A DNA stretch of 49,000 bases. Origin: JAGVSR01 sp964458265. GTDB lineage: Bacteria; Pseudomonadota; Alphaproteobacteria; Rhizobiales; Hyphomicrobiaceae. Shown here piece by piece: positions 1 through 8,220 of the stretch. Position 1 is the stretch's first letter, and each line of letters opens with the position of its first letter. The position numbers were made by a program, and so were the translations under genes. The notes below the pieces were generated by a model, which worked only from the letters and a program-made list of their open reading frames with translations, did no database searches and was not told the origin of the DNA. The DNA is taken from contig CAYWIF010000022.1 in the NCBI GenBank assembly GCA_964458265.1, forward strand, positions 1 to 49,000, written 5' to 3'.

Positions 1-36
1 CGCGTATCGAGGGTTCGAATCCCTCCGTCTCCGCCA
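1..36 (+). tRNA. tRNA-Ser, 3' part only
   Basis: The window opens inside a tRNA. Positions 9-25 form a T arm (stem GAGGG/CCCTC, loop TTCGAAT). Positions 26-32 are the 3' acceptor strand CGTCTCC, followed by discriminator G33 and an encoded CCA at 34-36. The G discriminator, the acceptor sequence and the remains of an apparent long variable arm (1-8) fit tRNA-Ser. The anticodon lies outside the window, so the isoacceptor cannot be given. Confidence 0.85.
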
Positions 37-37
37 T

Positions 38-116
38 TTTATCGCTCACGCGCCCATAGGCGCTCCGCTGGGGCGGCGCATGCGCCGGGTCGCCTTGCTC
101 CCGAGCCCTACGGGCT
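38..116 (+). repeat. Palindromic repeat, copy 1, directly after tRNA-Ser
   Basis: This imperfect palindromic module begins two bases after the tRNA CCA end and is homologous to 5942-6023. Shared blocks are GCTCACGCGCC (44-54), GGCGCTCCGC, GGGGCG, a GGGTCGCCTTGCTCC block and a final hairpin AGCCCTACGGGCT (104-116). Several stems differ between copies by paired changes that keep the pairing. The rest of the gap to lipA (117-372) contains no gene I can support. Confidence 0.75.
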
Positions 117-372
117 GGAGTGCTTACTCAGTATCCTCATTCCTATGATTTTAAGGGCGCTTGCGCTGGGTCGGCTAGTCGGCGCTTTAGCCCGCAAGCC
201 GGGCTGCCAAGTGGCCCCCTCGATGCCCGCCATTTTCGAGCTTTACCTTCGTCATGCAACGATATCGAGGGCTTTTTTGGATCGTTTGGCTGCGTGGGAC
301 TGCGAAACCCGGTCAAAATCTGTACAGAGGTCGCAGGGACACGGACCCGTTCGGCCATGTTAAAATCCTGGG

Positions 373-1311
373 ATGACGGTCGTTTATTCCAATACGCCGC
401 GACATCCCGAAAAGGCGCATCGGCCAGCGAATGCCGTCTTGCCACGACCGGAGTGGATCCGCGTGCGTGCGACCGGATCGGGCGTCAGGGAAGCAACGCT
501 GGACATCGTGCGCCGGCATGGACTTTCGACCGTGTGCGAGGAGGCGGCTTGTCCAAACCTCGCCGAATGCTGGAGCAAGCGGCACGCGACGTTTCTCGTG
601 ATGGGGGAAGTCTGCACGCGCGGATGTGGCTTTTGCAATGTGCGAACGGGCGTTCCCGCTGCTCTCGACCCGGATGAGCCCGAGCGCGTCGCGGCCGCCG
701 TGCAGGATTTGCGGCTCTCGCATGCGGTGATCACCTCGGTCGATCGCGACGATCTTGCCGATGGCGGCGCAGCGCACATCGCGGCGGTCGTAGGGGCCGT
801 TCGAAGAGCGGCACCGCACACCACGATTGAGGTTTTGACGCCGGATTTTTTGAAGAAGCCGGGCGCGTTCGAGGCCGTCGTGGATGCAAGCCCGGATGTA
901 TTCAATCACAACATTGAGACTGTGCCGCGGTTTTATCCGTCGATCCGCCCAGGGGCGCGCTATTTCCATTCGATCAGGCTGCTGCAGGCGGTCAAGGAGC
1001 GCGCGCCAAACATCGTGACGAAATCGGGCTTGATGGTGGGCTTTGGTGAAACGCGCGACGAGCTCATCCAGGTGATGGATGATCTGAGGTCGGCAGACGT
1101 CGATTTCATCACGATCGGTCAGTACCTCCAACCGACGCCGCGGCACGCGGCGGTTGCCGAATATGTGACGCCCAACACTTTCGAGGCCTATGCGCGTCTG
1201 GCGCGCGGCAAGGGATTTGCGATGGTCGCGGCGACGCCTTTGACGCGATCGAGCCAGCATGCGGGAGAAGATTTAGAGCGGTTGAGGAACGCGCGGACAC
1301 GGCCGGGCTAA
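373..1311 (+). CDS. lipA: Lipoyl synthase
   Basis: This radical SAM enzyme inserts two sulfurs into protein-bound octanoyl groups to make lipoate on 2-oxoacid dehydrogenases and the glycine cleavage H protein. The 312-residue product has the LipA-specific auxiliary cluster cysteines C55, C60 and C66, the radical-SAM motif C81-x3-C85-x2-C88 (CTRGCGFC), and the C-terminal RSS motif (about 292-294) whose serine ligates the auxiliary cluster. Length and motif order match the family. The ATG at 373 keeps the usual N-terminal length; only a weak GGG lies just upstream as ribosome-binding site. It stands alone, between a repeat-bearing gap and the terminator of the leftward M16 genes. Confidence 0.96.
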   Translation: MTVVYSNTPRHPEKAHRPANAVLPRPEWIRVRATGSGVREATLDIVRRHGLSTVCEEAACPNLAECWSKRHATFLVMGEVCTRGCGFCNVRTGVPAALDPDEPERVAAAVQDLRLSHAVITSVDRDDLADGGAAHIAAVVGAVRRAAPHTTIEVLTPDFLKKPGAFEAVVDASPDVFNHNIETVPRFYPSIRPGARYFHSIRLLQAVKERAPNIVTKSGLMVGFGETRDELIQVMDDLRSADVDFITIGQYLQPTPRHAAVAEYVTPNTFEAYARLARGKGFAMVAATPLTRSSQHAGEDLERLRNARTRPG

Positions 1312-1314
1312 TCG

Positions 1315-1355
1315 AAAAATCAGCCCTCCGAGCCGGGGGGGAAGACTCGGAGGGC
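1315..1355 (-). terminator. Intrinsic terminator of the M16 protease genes
   Basis: A perfect 10-bp stem (GCCCTCCGAG at 1323-1332 with CTCGGAGGGC at 1346-1355) is followed on the minus strand by TGATTTTTCG (T run at 1315-1319). It therefore terminates leftward transcription from the M16 genes. In the rightward direction the hairpin has no T run, but it may still protect the lipA transcript end. The rest of 1356-1614 shows no gene. Confidence 0.75.
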
Positions 1356-1614
1356 ACAACCGGACGGGAGTGGGGGCCAGGTCCGGCAGGAGGATCACCG
1401 GAGGCTCCCGAGGAGGGTGGAGCGTCCGATGTGAGCCAGATTAGGCCGTGGCGGCAGGGCGCGCTGTTCCGCAGGTGACTCGTCAAAAAATACTCTATTG
1501 GGCGCGGCCTTTGCCGTCATTTAGCCGCCAGCGGCGGCCCCAATCACCGCGCGGCTGAAAGGCTCTGGCGATTCCTGCCCAGCCTGCCGGGCGTCTTGTG
1601 CAATCCGTTGAACT

Positions 1615-3009
1615 TCAGCCCTTGTCGCCAGCGACGGGCGTTTCAGGTTTACCGACGATGGTGACGATCATGTTGCCGGTATCGAGCAGGCGTTTGGCGA
1701 CCCGCTTGGCATCGTCCAGCGTGATGGCATCGATGAGCGCGTTGCGCTTCTCGACATAATCGGGTCCGTAGCCTTCCTCCATGAGGCCGAGAAGCTGGGT
1801 CGCTATCTTGACGTTGGTGTCGAAGCGCAGCGCGTAAGATCCCGTCAGGTAGCTTTTGGCGTTGGCGAACTCGGCCTCGTTGGGGCCTTCAGTGGCCACC
1901 TTCTCTAGTTCCTCCCGGATCAGCTCGATTGAAGTCTTGACGGCATCGTTGCGGGTGGCGACGCCGCCCGAAAAAATCGACGCATTCCGCATGGGCTGGA
2001 GATAACTATAGACCGAGTAGGCGAGACCGCGCTTCTCGCGGACTTCTTCCATCAGGCGCGAAGCAAAGCCGCCGCCGCCGATCAACTGATTAAGGACGAA
2101 GGCGGTCAGGAAGTCGGGATCCTTGCGCGGCATGGCGCCGAAGCCGAAAACGGCGACCGACTGCGGCACATCCATTTCAATGATCTTGGTTTTGCCGCCC
2201 GTGACGGGTGCGACCTGTGGAACGGGCACGAGTTCGGCTTTCTCGGGCAGGGCGCCGAAAACCTTGTCGAGCAGCTTGCCAAGGTCGGCTTCCGTGATGT
2301 CGCCGACTGCCACGATACGAAGATTGGACCGTGCAAATACCTTATTACGGTAGGCCGCAAGGTCGGCGGGCGTAATGGCCGCGACGCTCGCCTCAGTACC
2401 GCTTGAGCGCCGGCCGTAGGCGTGATCGCCGAACGCGAGGGCGAACCATTCCTGCGAGGCGACCCGATCGGGGTCCTTTGCGGCATAGACGAGGCTCGCC
2501 AGGATCTGCTGGCGTATGCGTTCGGCTGCGTCCTTCTCAAACCGGGGTTCGTTGATGGCGAGGCGCAGCAGTTCGGCGCCTTCTTCGCGATTGGCCGTCA
2601 ACGTTTCAAAGTTGCCGTAGAACGCATCCTGGGTGTCGGAGAAGCTCAAGCGAATGGCGAGATCTTCAAGCCTTTCCTGGAAGGCTGCCGCGTCGAGTTC
2701 GCCAGCGCCCTCATCGAGCATGGACGAAACGAAATTCGACAGCCCTTCCTTGCCGGACGGATCCTGCGCGCTGCCGCCTTCGAACGAGAAGCGCATCGCC
2801 ATCATCGGATTTGAATGGTCTTCAACGAGCCAGGCTTCGATGCCGCCGGGGCTCTTGACGGACTTGATCTGCATAGCTTCGGCCGGCCTGTTCGATGCGA
2901 GGAGGAAGAGCGCTGCCAAAAGCAGCGGCAGAGCGATGATCAGACGGTATAGCGTGCTGCGTTGGCGGTCGAGCGCGTGCGAGCGGGCGGCGGCGTTGCG
3001 CGTCATCAT
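1615..3009 (-). CDS. M16-family protein without the zinc motif
   Basis: This 464-residue protein has an N-terminal hydrophobic segment (about residues 18-42, likely signal peptide) and the two-lobed peptidase M16 organisation. At the place of the HxxEH zinc site it reads GLSNFVSSMLDEGAG, so the catalytic histidines and glutamate are absent. In this family such subunits pair with an active partner, and the upstream neighbour (3032-4426) is exactly such a partner, 22 bp away. I infer a heterodimeric envelope protease or processing complex. The start chosen is the first of two adjacent ATGs at 3009, with GGAG about 10 bases upstream; an earlier in-frame start at 3066 would overlap the upstream gene. 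The substrate is unknown. Confidence 0.88.
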   Translation of the reverse strand: MMTRNAAARSHALDRQRSTLYRLIIALPLLLAALFLLASNRPAEAMQIKSVKSPGGIEAWLVEDHSNPMMAMRFSFEGGSAQDPSGKEGLSNFVSSMLDEGAGELDAAAFQERLEDLAIRLSFSDTQDAFYGNFETLTANREEGAELLRLAINEPRFEKDAAERIRQQILASLVYAAKDPDRVASQEWFALAFGDHAYGRRSSGTEASVAAITPADLAAYRNKVFARSNLRIVAVGDITEADLGKLLDKVFGALPEKAELVPVPQVAPVTGGKTKIIEMDVPQSVAVFGFGAMPRKDPDFLTAFVLNQLIGGGGFASRLMEEVREKRGLAYSVYSYLQPMRNASIFSGGVATRNDAVKTSIELIREELEKVATEGPNEAEFANAKSYLTGSYALRFDTNVKIATQLLGLMEEGYGPDYVEKRNALIDAITLDDAKRVAKRLLDTGNMIVTIVGKPETPVAGDKG

Positions 3010-3031
3010 GGCAAGGTAACTCCGGGTCCGG

Positions 3032-4426
3032 TCACGAACGCGATTTGGCGGGGTTGGCTTCGGCAAGTGGGGCCTTCAGCGGCTTTAGAAGGCCGGTCAC
3101 AGAGCGGCGTGCATCGATGTATTTGGCGGCCGCCGACTTGACATCGTCCAGCGACACTTTCCGAATCTCGTCGGGCCAGCTCTCGATCTGGGCGATCGAT
3201 CGGCCGAGCGAGAGACCCCAACCGAAGCGGCGGGCCAGCGAGGCCTGATTGTCGTTTTCATAGATGTACTCGGCAACGTAGCCGTTCTTGGCGCGTTCGA
3301 GTTCAGCGGCCGTGACGCCGTTGGCGGCGACTTCGGCGAGGACGGCGTCCATTGCAGATTCGACCTTAGTGAGGTCGGTGCCGTCGGCAGCGACGGCGTA
3401 GAGCGAGAATTTGCCGCTGTCGAGGCCGGAGCCCATGTAGCTGCCGCCTGTGGACGAAGCGACCTTTTCCTCGACCACGAGCTTCTTGTAGAGGCGGCTG
3501 GTGGGTCCATCGAGCGCGATCTTGGCCAGAAGGTCGAGTGCTTCGGCTTCGAGCGGCGCTGCAGTAGCGTAGGCCGGCACGAGGTAGTCGCGATGGATCG
3601 ACGCCTTGCCGGCGCGCGGATCCTCCAGCATGACGCGGCGCGCGACGCGCTGGGGCGGGTCGGCAGGGCGCGCAGCGCGCGGGGCGGCAGGATTGGCCGG
3701 AAGCTTGCCGAAGGTTTCGACGGCGTGATTTTTTACTTCCTCCGGGGTCACGTCGCCGGCGACGACCAGGATCGCATTATTGGGCGCGTAGTAGCGTTCG
3801 TAAAAGTTCATCGCGTGCTCGCGCGAGAGCTGCGCCATTTCATGCTCCCAACCGATCACCGGCACGCCGTAGGGATGATGGAGGTAGAGCGAGGCGTCCA
3901 TCTGTTCGTCGAGAATAGCGGCAGGGTTGTTCTCGATGCGGGAGCGGCGCTCTTCAAGGATGACGTCGCGCTCCGTGAGCACTTCCTTGTCGACCAATTT
4001 CAGGTTGGCCATGCGATCGGCTTCCATCTCCATCACCTTGCGCAGGCGGTCTTTGGAAATGCGCTGGAAGTAACTCGTCACGTCATGGCCGGTGAAGGCG
4101 TTGTCCTGGCCGCCGAGGCGCGAAACGATCTTTGAGAACTCTCCGGAGGGGATGTTCTCGGTCGACTTGAACATAAGATGTTCGAGGAAGTGCGCGATAC
4201 CGGAAACGCCTTTGGGTTCGTCAGCCGCGCCGACTTTGTACCAAACCATATGCGTGACCACGGGCGAGCGCGTGTCGGGAATGACGACCACCTGCATGCC
4301 ATTGTCGAGCTTGAACTCGGTGACGCGCGGCGCGGCGAATGAAGCGGTCGGAGATTGGGCGAGGGCGAACATGCTGGCGATCACCATCAGGCAAGGATGA
4401 AAAACGGAACGGAGCGAAGCGGCCAT
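3032..4426 (-). CDS. M16-family zinc protease (active subunit)
   Basis: This 464-residue pitrilysin-type metallopeptidase has a signal peptide (hydrophobic residues about 12-32, ending AASFAA-like) and the inverted zinc motif H79-F-L-E82-H83. A downstream glutamate-rich helix (ERDVILEERRSRIENNP) supplies the distal zinc ligand region. The C-terminal half is the second M16 lobe. It is followed 22 bp later by the catalytically dead paralogue, a common pairing in alphaproteobacteria. GAGGA lies just upstream of the ATG. Export to the periplasm is inferred from the signal peptide; substrates cannot be read from the sequence. Confidence 0.93.
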   Translation of the reverse strand: MAASLRSVFHPCLMVIASMFALAQSPTASFAAPRVTEFKLDNGMQVVVIPDTRSPVVTHMVWYKVGAADEPKGVSGIAHFLEHLMFKSTENIPSGEFSKIVSRLGGQDNAFTGHDVTSYFQRISKDRLRKVMEMEADRMANLKLVDKEVLTERDVILEERRSRIENNPAAILDEQMDASLYLHHPYGVPVIGWEHEMAQLSREHAMNFYERYYAPNNAILVVAGDVTPEEVKNHAVETFGKLPANPAAPRAARPADPPQRVARRVMLEDPRAGKASIHRDYLVPAYATAAPLEAEALDLLAKIALDGPTSRLYKKLVVEEKVASSTGGSYMGSGLDSGKFSLYAVAADGTDLTKVESAMDAVLAEVAANGVTAAELERAKNGYVAEYIYENDNQASLARRFGWGLSLGRSIAQIESWPDEIRKVSLDDVKSAAAKYIDARRSVTGLLKPLKAPLAEANPAKSRS

Positions 4427-4620
4427 GGAGTCCTCAAAGCTCTAGCAGGCTCGCGCCGACGCGGACCCGTGTGCAGGGAGGATGTCGGCATGGAGGGGGC
4501 CAGTGTCAAATGACAAGCCGTTCATGCCGAGCGGCTTATCCTACGCCTGTTCGGCGGAATTTGTGATCAATGTGAATGTGGAGCGCGATCAGAAAAAAAC
4601 TGCGTCGGCCGCTGTGGCGC

Positions 4621-5094
4621 CTACTCGCTGCCAATAACGAGCGGATCCTCGCCGCCGTTCCATTTCTTAATGGCAGTCAGGACGGATGCCCGGCAAGGCC
4701 CGAGCGGGCCTTCGATGGAATCTGCGCTGGCGTCTCCGGAGGCTTTCGCCGTGTCATAGTGCTTACTGCAATAAGCGGTCTGCTGCTTTTCCAGTTCGGC
4801 TTTGTCGACAACAACCTTGCGGTCAGGGTCGTCGAGGGCGACCGTCACGTCCGTAGCGGTGGCTTCCGGGGGCGTACCCGGTGCCGGTAAGCTGGCGGTT
4901 GACGGGGGTACGACGAGCGGGGTGCGCGCTGCAAGTTTCGGCTCGGCGCTCTTGGGTTGGCCAGCGCCGACTCCGACTGCATCGAAGATGCCGCCATTCA
5001 ACTCGACGTCGTCCATTGAGCAGCCGCCAACCGCGACAGCCACGAAGGTGGCCAGCGTGATCACCGACAGATGTTTGGACGGCTTCAGGCTCAT
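4621..5094 (-). CDS. Small lipoprotein of unknown function
   Basis: This 157-residue protein has a lipoprotein signal: a basic start, hydrophobic residues 9-22, and lipobox VGGC with the acylated cysteine at C25. The mature part is Pro/Ala/Thr-rich to about residue 90, then a small domain with two cysteines (in TAYCSKHY and GPCRAS) that could form a disulfide. I recognise no family. It lies just downstream of lspA, the signal peptidase that would process it, and upstream of the M16 pair on the same strand. The 194-bp gap to the M16 genes contains an inverted repeat (AAGCCG/CGGCTT near 4515-4540) but no gene. Confidence 0.85.
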   Translation of the reverse strand: MSLKPSKHLSVITLATFVAVAVGGCSMDDVELNGGIFDAVGVGAGQPKSAEPKLAARTPLVVPPSTASLPAPGTPPEATATDVTVALDDPDRKVVVDKAELEKQQTAYCSKHYDTAKASGDASADSIEGPLGPCRASVLTAIKKWNGGEDPLVIGSE

Positions 5095-5144
5095 CGTCCG
5101 GTCTCCGCTCGATCCCGAGGCTGAAAGGCCGGGAATTCGAGGCG

Positions 5145-5696
5145 TTACGAGGTCTTTGCGGCGTCTTTGCGACTCGCGATGAAGGAGTCGTACAGCAGGG
5201 CCACCACCCCGGCAACTATGGCCACGTCAGCGATATTGAAGACGTACCAGTAAAAGCCGAACGCGTGCAGTGAGTAGAAGTCGGCGACGCCGCCGAGCCA
5301 GAGACGGTCGACGGCGTTGGCGACGGCGCCACCGATGATGAGGCCCAGTCCCCACGCCATCAGGCGGCTTTCGCCGGCGCGAGCGAGCCATATCCACATG
5401 GCCAGCGACGCAACTGCGGCGAAGGCGGCTAGAGCTAACTGCCAGGAATAGCTCGATGAATCGAGCATCGAGTAGCTCACGCCGGTATTCAGGACGTAGA
5501 CGAAATCGAGGAAGGGTGTCACGTGAACCCGGCCCCGGCCTTCGATGCCGTAGACTAGGAGCATCCACAACTTATTGGCCTGGTCCAGAACGAGTGTCGT
5601 CGTCGCGACGGCGGCGGCGAGGGCTGAATGGGGACCCCAGAGCCAAGCGTGCCATCCCGGCTTTTGGATATCGTTGGAAATGTCCGGTGCCGTCAT
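5145..5696 (-). CDS. lspA: Lipoprotein signal peptidase (signal peptidase II)
   Basis: This inner-membrane aspartyl protease cleaves prolipoproteins at the lipobox. The 183-residue product has four predicted membrane segments and the family motifs: an asparagine-glycine motif (VLNTGVSYSML, where many members read NxGxAFS), and the two catalytic aspartates in GGAVANAVDRL and FNIADVAI. Starting at 5696 gives a normal LspA length. Longer in-frame versions would run into the SRP RNA promoter region. It is transcribed away from the SRP RNA and heads the leftward lspA-lipoprotein-M16 block. Confidence 0.93.
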   Translation of the reverse strand: MTAPDISNDIQKPGWHAWLWGPHSALAAAVATTTLVLDQANKLWMLLVYGIEGRGRVHVTPFLDFVYVLNTGVSYSMLDSSSYSWQLALAAFAAVASLAMWIWLARAGESRLMAWGLGLIIGGAVANAVDRLWLGGVADFYSLHAFGFYWYVFNIADVAIVAGVVALLYDSFIASRKDAAKTS

Positions 5697-5814
5697 GTTC
5701 GTCTGTGTGCTGAACGGCGCCACACGGCCGCGCCGCATCGTGAGCCGTATTCTTGGCGGGAAGTCAAATCCAGACCTAACGCTATCCCCCACCCGTGACA
5801 CGCCGCCGCCAGGG

Positions 5815-5843
5815 TTGTCAGGGGCAGTTCCATGTCCCATAAC
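5815..5843 (+). promoter_or_regulatory. Promoter of the SRP RNA gene
   Basis: TTGTCA (5815-5820) and CATAAC (5838-5843) are separated by exactly 17 bp and lie about 7 bp before the inferred 5' end of the SRP RNA, consistent with a housekeeping sigma factor promoter. The match is read by eye; the start site is inferred. Confidence 0.55.
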
Positions 5844-5849
5844 GCCAAT

Positions 5850-5939
5850 GGGCTGGCGGCGGACGCATCCCTCGCCAACCGGGTCAGGTCGGGAACGAAG
5901 CAGCCCTAACGATCAGGACGCGGGTCGTCCGCCAGCCTC
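5850..5939 (+). ncRNA. ffs: Small signal recognition particle RNA (4.5S-type)
   Basis: The core GGTCAGGTCGGGAACGAAG (from 5882), followed by CAGCC, matches the universally conserved Ffh-binding domain IV, including the GGAA tetraloop and the asymmetric AGCAGCC loop. The loop-closing pair is G-C here instead of the common C-G, a compensatory change. The ends close on each other: GGCTGGCGG (5851-5859) pairs with CCGCCAGCC (5930-5938). The length of about 90 nt and the position just upstream of dnaX match alphaproteobacteria. With Ffh this RNA targets nascent membrane proteins to the translocon. Confidence 0.93.
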
Positions 5940-5941
5940 TA

Positions 5942-6023
5942 TTTTGATTGCTCACGCGCCTCGTCGGCGCTCCGCAGGGGCGCCGCTCGAGGCGGGTTGC
6001 CTTGCTCCGCGGCCCTTCGGGCC
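5942..6023 (+). repeat. Palindromic repeat, copy 2, directly after SRP RNA
   Basis: This is the second copy of the module at 38-116, starting about two bases after the SRP RNA. It shares GCTCACGCGCC (5950-5960), GGCGCTCCGC, GGGGCG and GGGTTGCCTTGCTCC, and ends in the hairpin GGCCCTTCGGGCC (6011-6023). Compared with copy 1 the terminal hairpin has a paired A-T to G-C change, and the stem GCGCC/GGCGC has a different loop. It occupies most of the gap between the SRP RNA and dnaX and may form the 3' transcript end. Confidence 0.75.
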
Positions 6024-6100
6024 GACCAGGGCAATATGGTTGCCGTGGGTTCTTGTGCTTTCCGGCTCGGTGGGCCGTTTCGAGGGCGGCGGCAGCGCAG

Positions 6101-7933
6101 ATGGCCAAGAAGAAATCAGAAGGCAGCGACAGCCAGGCTGCTCCGGCGGCGGCGCCGTATGTCGTGCTGGCGCGCAAATACCGGCCGCAGACGTTCGACG
6201 ACCTGATTGGCCAGGACTCGATGGTCAAGACGCTGAGCAATGCCTTTGCGTCTGGCCGGATCGCGCAGGGTTACATGCTGACCGGCGTGCGCGGCGTCGG
6301 CAAAACGACGACGGCGCGCATTCTGGCGCGGGCTCTGAATTACGAGACCGACGCGATCGACCGCCCGACGGTCGATATGCCGGCGCTCGGCCGGCACTGC
6401 GCGGAGATCATCGAGAGCCGCCACCCGGACGTCATCGAGATGGATGCGGCGTCGAACACAGGCGTCGACGACGTCCGCGAGATCATCGAGAGCGCCCGCT
6501 ACAAGCCGATCATGGCGCGAACCAAAGTGTTCATCATCGACGAAGTTCATATGATGTCGAAAAGCGCGTTCAACGCGCTCCTCAAGACGCTGGAGGAACC
6601 TCCGGAGCATGTGAAGTTCATCTTTGCGACCACGGAAATTCGCAAGGTTCCCGTCACGGTCCTGTCCCGGTGTCAGCGGTTCGATTTGCGGCGCGTGGAC
6701 GTTCCAGAGTTATCGGCACACCTCGCCACCATCACGGAGAAGGAAGGCGCCAGCGCGGAGCCCGATGCACTCGCCATGATTGCGCGGGCGGCCGGTGGCA
6801 GCGTGCGCGACGGGCTCTCCATTCTCGATCAGGCGATCGCGTTGGGTTCGGGCAAGGTGGCGTCCGAAAATGTCCGCGGGATGCTCGGGCTCGCGGATCG
6901 CGGGCGTATTTTCGATCTTCTGGAGAAACTGCTCGGCGGAACTCCGGCTGAAGTCTTGAACGCTTTCGCGGCCATTCACAAGGACGGAGGAGAACCGGGT
7001 CAGTTGCTGGCCGATCTTGCCGATGCCGTGCATCTTGTCACCCGGTACAAGGCCCTGGGCGGCGACGCGGGCAACGAGGGCGTGCCGGCTGAGGACAAGC
7101 GCCGCGCTGCATCCCTGGCGGCGCGGCTTTCCATGCCGCTACTCGCGCGGGCGTGGCAATTGCTGCTGAAGGGTATCGAAGAGGCCGGTAAGGCGCCCGA
7201 TCCGCTTGCCGCCGCGGAAATGGTTTTGATCCGCATCGCCTACGTCGCCGATCTGCCTCCGCCCGATGAAATCATCAAAGCATTGGGCGGTGCCGGACAG
7301 GTGTCGCGGCGCGCGGCAAGTGGTGCGCCCGCGCCGGCAGAGCGCGACCGGCGGGCGCCGCTGAACGAAGTGAAGCCGGAAGGCGATTGGGTCGCGGAGC
7401 GTGCTGACGGCGATGCAGCCCTTCCTCCAGATGAGATGCCGGACGAGCCGCCGCCGCTCGAAGCCTACGGCGACCTTGTCGAAGGGATTGGCGACGAGGA
7501 CGATGTGCCACTGTTGCCGGCTGTGCCGTCATTGCGACCAATCAGGACGTTCGCGGATGTGGTGGAGTTGGCCGGAGAGCGGCGCGATGCGCGCCTCAGG
7601 GCGCATCTGGAAGAATATGTCTCGCTCGTCAAATTCGACGGGGCGGCGGGTTCGATCGATCTTTACCTGCTGGCCGGCGCACCGCCGGAAATCGCCAACG
7701 ATCTGCGCGAGAAGCTCAACCGTTGGACCGAACGGCGATGGATGGTGGTGCTGTCGAAGACGCCCGGAGAGCCCACACTGGGACAACAACGGCGCGATCG
7801 TGAGGCTGCCGAACTCACCGCGATGAAGAAACATCCGGCCGTGGCGGCGATCTTCGAGGCATTTCCCGATGCCAAGGTCGCGGCAGTTCGGACGAGCGCG
7901 CGGCGCGACGATGACGAAGCCGGAACCGGCTAG
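6101..7933 (+). CDS. dnaX: DNA polymerase III subunits gamma/tau
   Basis: This is the clamp-loader ATPase. The 610-residue protein has Walker A GVRGVGKTTTAR (about residue 55), Walker B and DExx in VFIIDEVHMM, sensor 1 in EEPPEHVKFIFATTE, and an arginine-finger region VLSRCQRFDLRR. A proline-rich linker (about 425-490) and a C-terminal tau-like domain follow. The zinc-finger cysteines found in gammaproteobacterial DnaX are mostly replaced (ALNYETDAIDRPTVDM), as is usual in Hyphomicrobiales. ATG 6101 gives the canonical N-terminus; an open frame extends upstream through the palindromic repeat but is not plausible protein. I saw no obvious slippery A-run for making gamma. Confidence 0.95.
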   Translation: MAKKKSEGSDSQAAPAAAPYVVLARKYRPQTFDDLIGQDSMVKTLSNAFASGRIAQGYMLTGVRGVGKTTTARILARALNYETDAIDRPTVDMPALGRHCAEIIESRHPDVIEMDAASNTGVDDVREIIESARYKPIMARTKVFIIDEVHMMSKSAFNALLKTLEEPPEHVKFIFATTEIRKVPVTVLSRCQRFDLRRVDVPELSAHLATITEKEGASAEPDALAMIARAAGGSVRDGLSILDQAIALGSGKVASENVRGMLGLADRGRIFDLLEKLLGGTPAEVLNAFAAIHKDGGEPGQLLADLADAVHLVTRYKALGGDAGNEGVPAEDKRRAASLAARLSMPLLARAWQLLLKGIEEAGKAPDPLAAAEMVLIRIAYVADLPPPDEIIKALGGAGQVSRRAASGAPAPAERDRRAPLNEVKPEGDWVAERADGDAALPPDEMPDEPPPLEAYGDLVEGIGDEDDVPLLPAVPSLRPIRTFADVVELAGERRDARLRAHLEEYVSLVKFDGAAGSIDLYLLAGAPPEIANDLREKLNRWTERRWMVVLSKTPGEPTLGQQRRDREAAELTAMKKHPAVAAIFEAFPDAKVAAVRTSARRDDDEAGTG

Positions 7934-8067
7934 GTCCGCGACGGTTTTCGCACCTCGACGACCTGCGCAATTTAAGCGCATTCACCGAGGGCGAGGGAAC
8001 TGTATACGTACCAAAGGACGCAGATCGCCGTATTAAATAAGCGACAGCGTCGCAACGGGGTTTGGTA

Positions 8068-8220
8068 ATGGCTGATTCGTACGAATACGAATTGAAATTG
8101 GCCCAAGACATGATCGACGCGGGGTTTAGCATTTATCGACGCTTGGAGTCCGAAGATCGGGAGTTTGATGACTTTGAGCTAGGCTACGGAAAGCCGTTTC
8201 CTCTAGAGGGCCCAATTTAG
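8068..8220 (+). CDS. Possible 50-residue acidic protein
   Basis: A short open frame starts MADSYEYELKLAQDMIDAG and ends PFPLEGPI. It is rich in Asp/Glu and Tyr and reads like a helical acidic miniprotein. GGGG lies 9-12 bases before the ATG. Its last 95 bases overlap, convergently, the 3' end of the gene at 8126-8779, so at least one of the two may be wrong or the overlap is real. No family recognised. It lies in the AT-richer segment between dnaX and ybaB. Confidence 0.4.
   Translation: MADSYEYELKLAQDMIDAGFSIYRRLESEDREFDDFELGYGKPFPLEGPI

Noticed and set aside
5948..6100. N-terminal extension of DnaX
   Set aside because: It would translate the palindromic repeat after the SRP RNA; the family N-terminus begins at the ATG at 6101.
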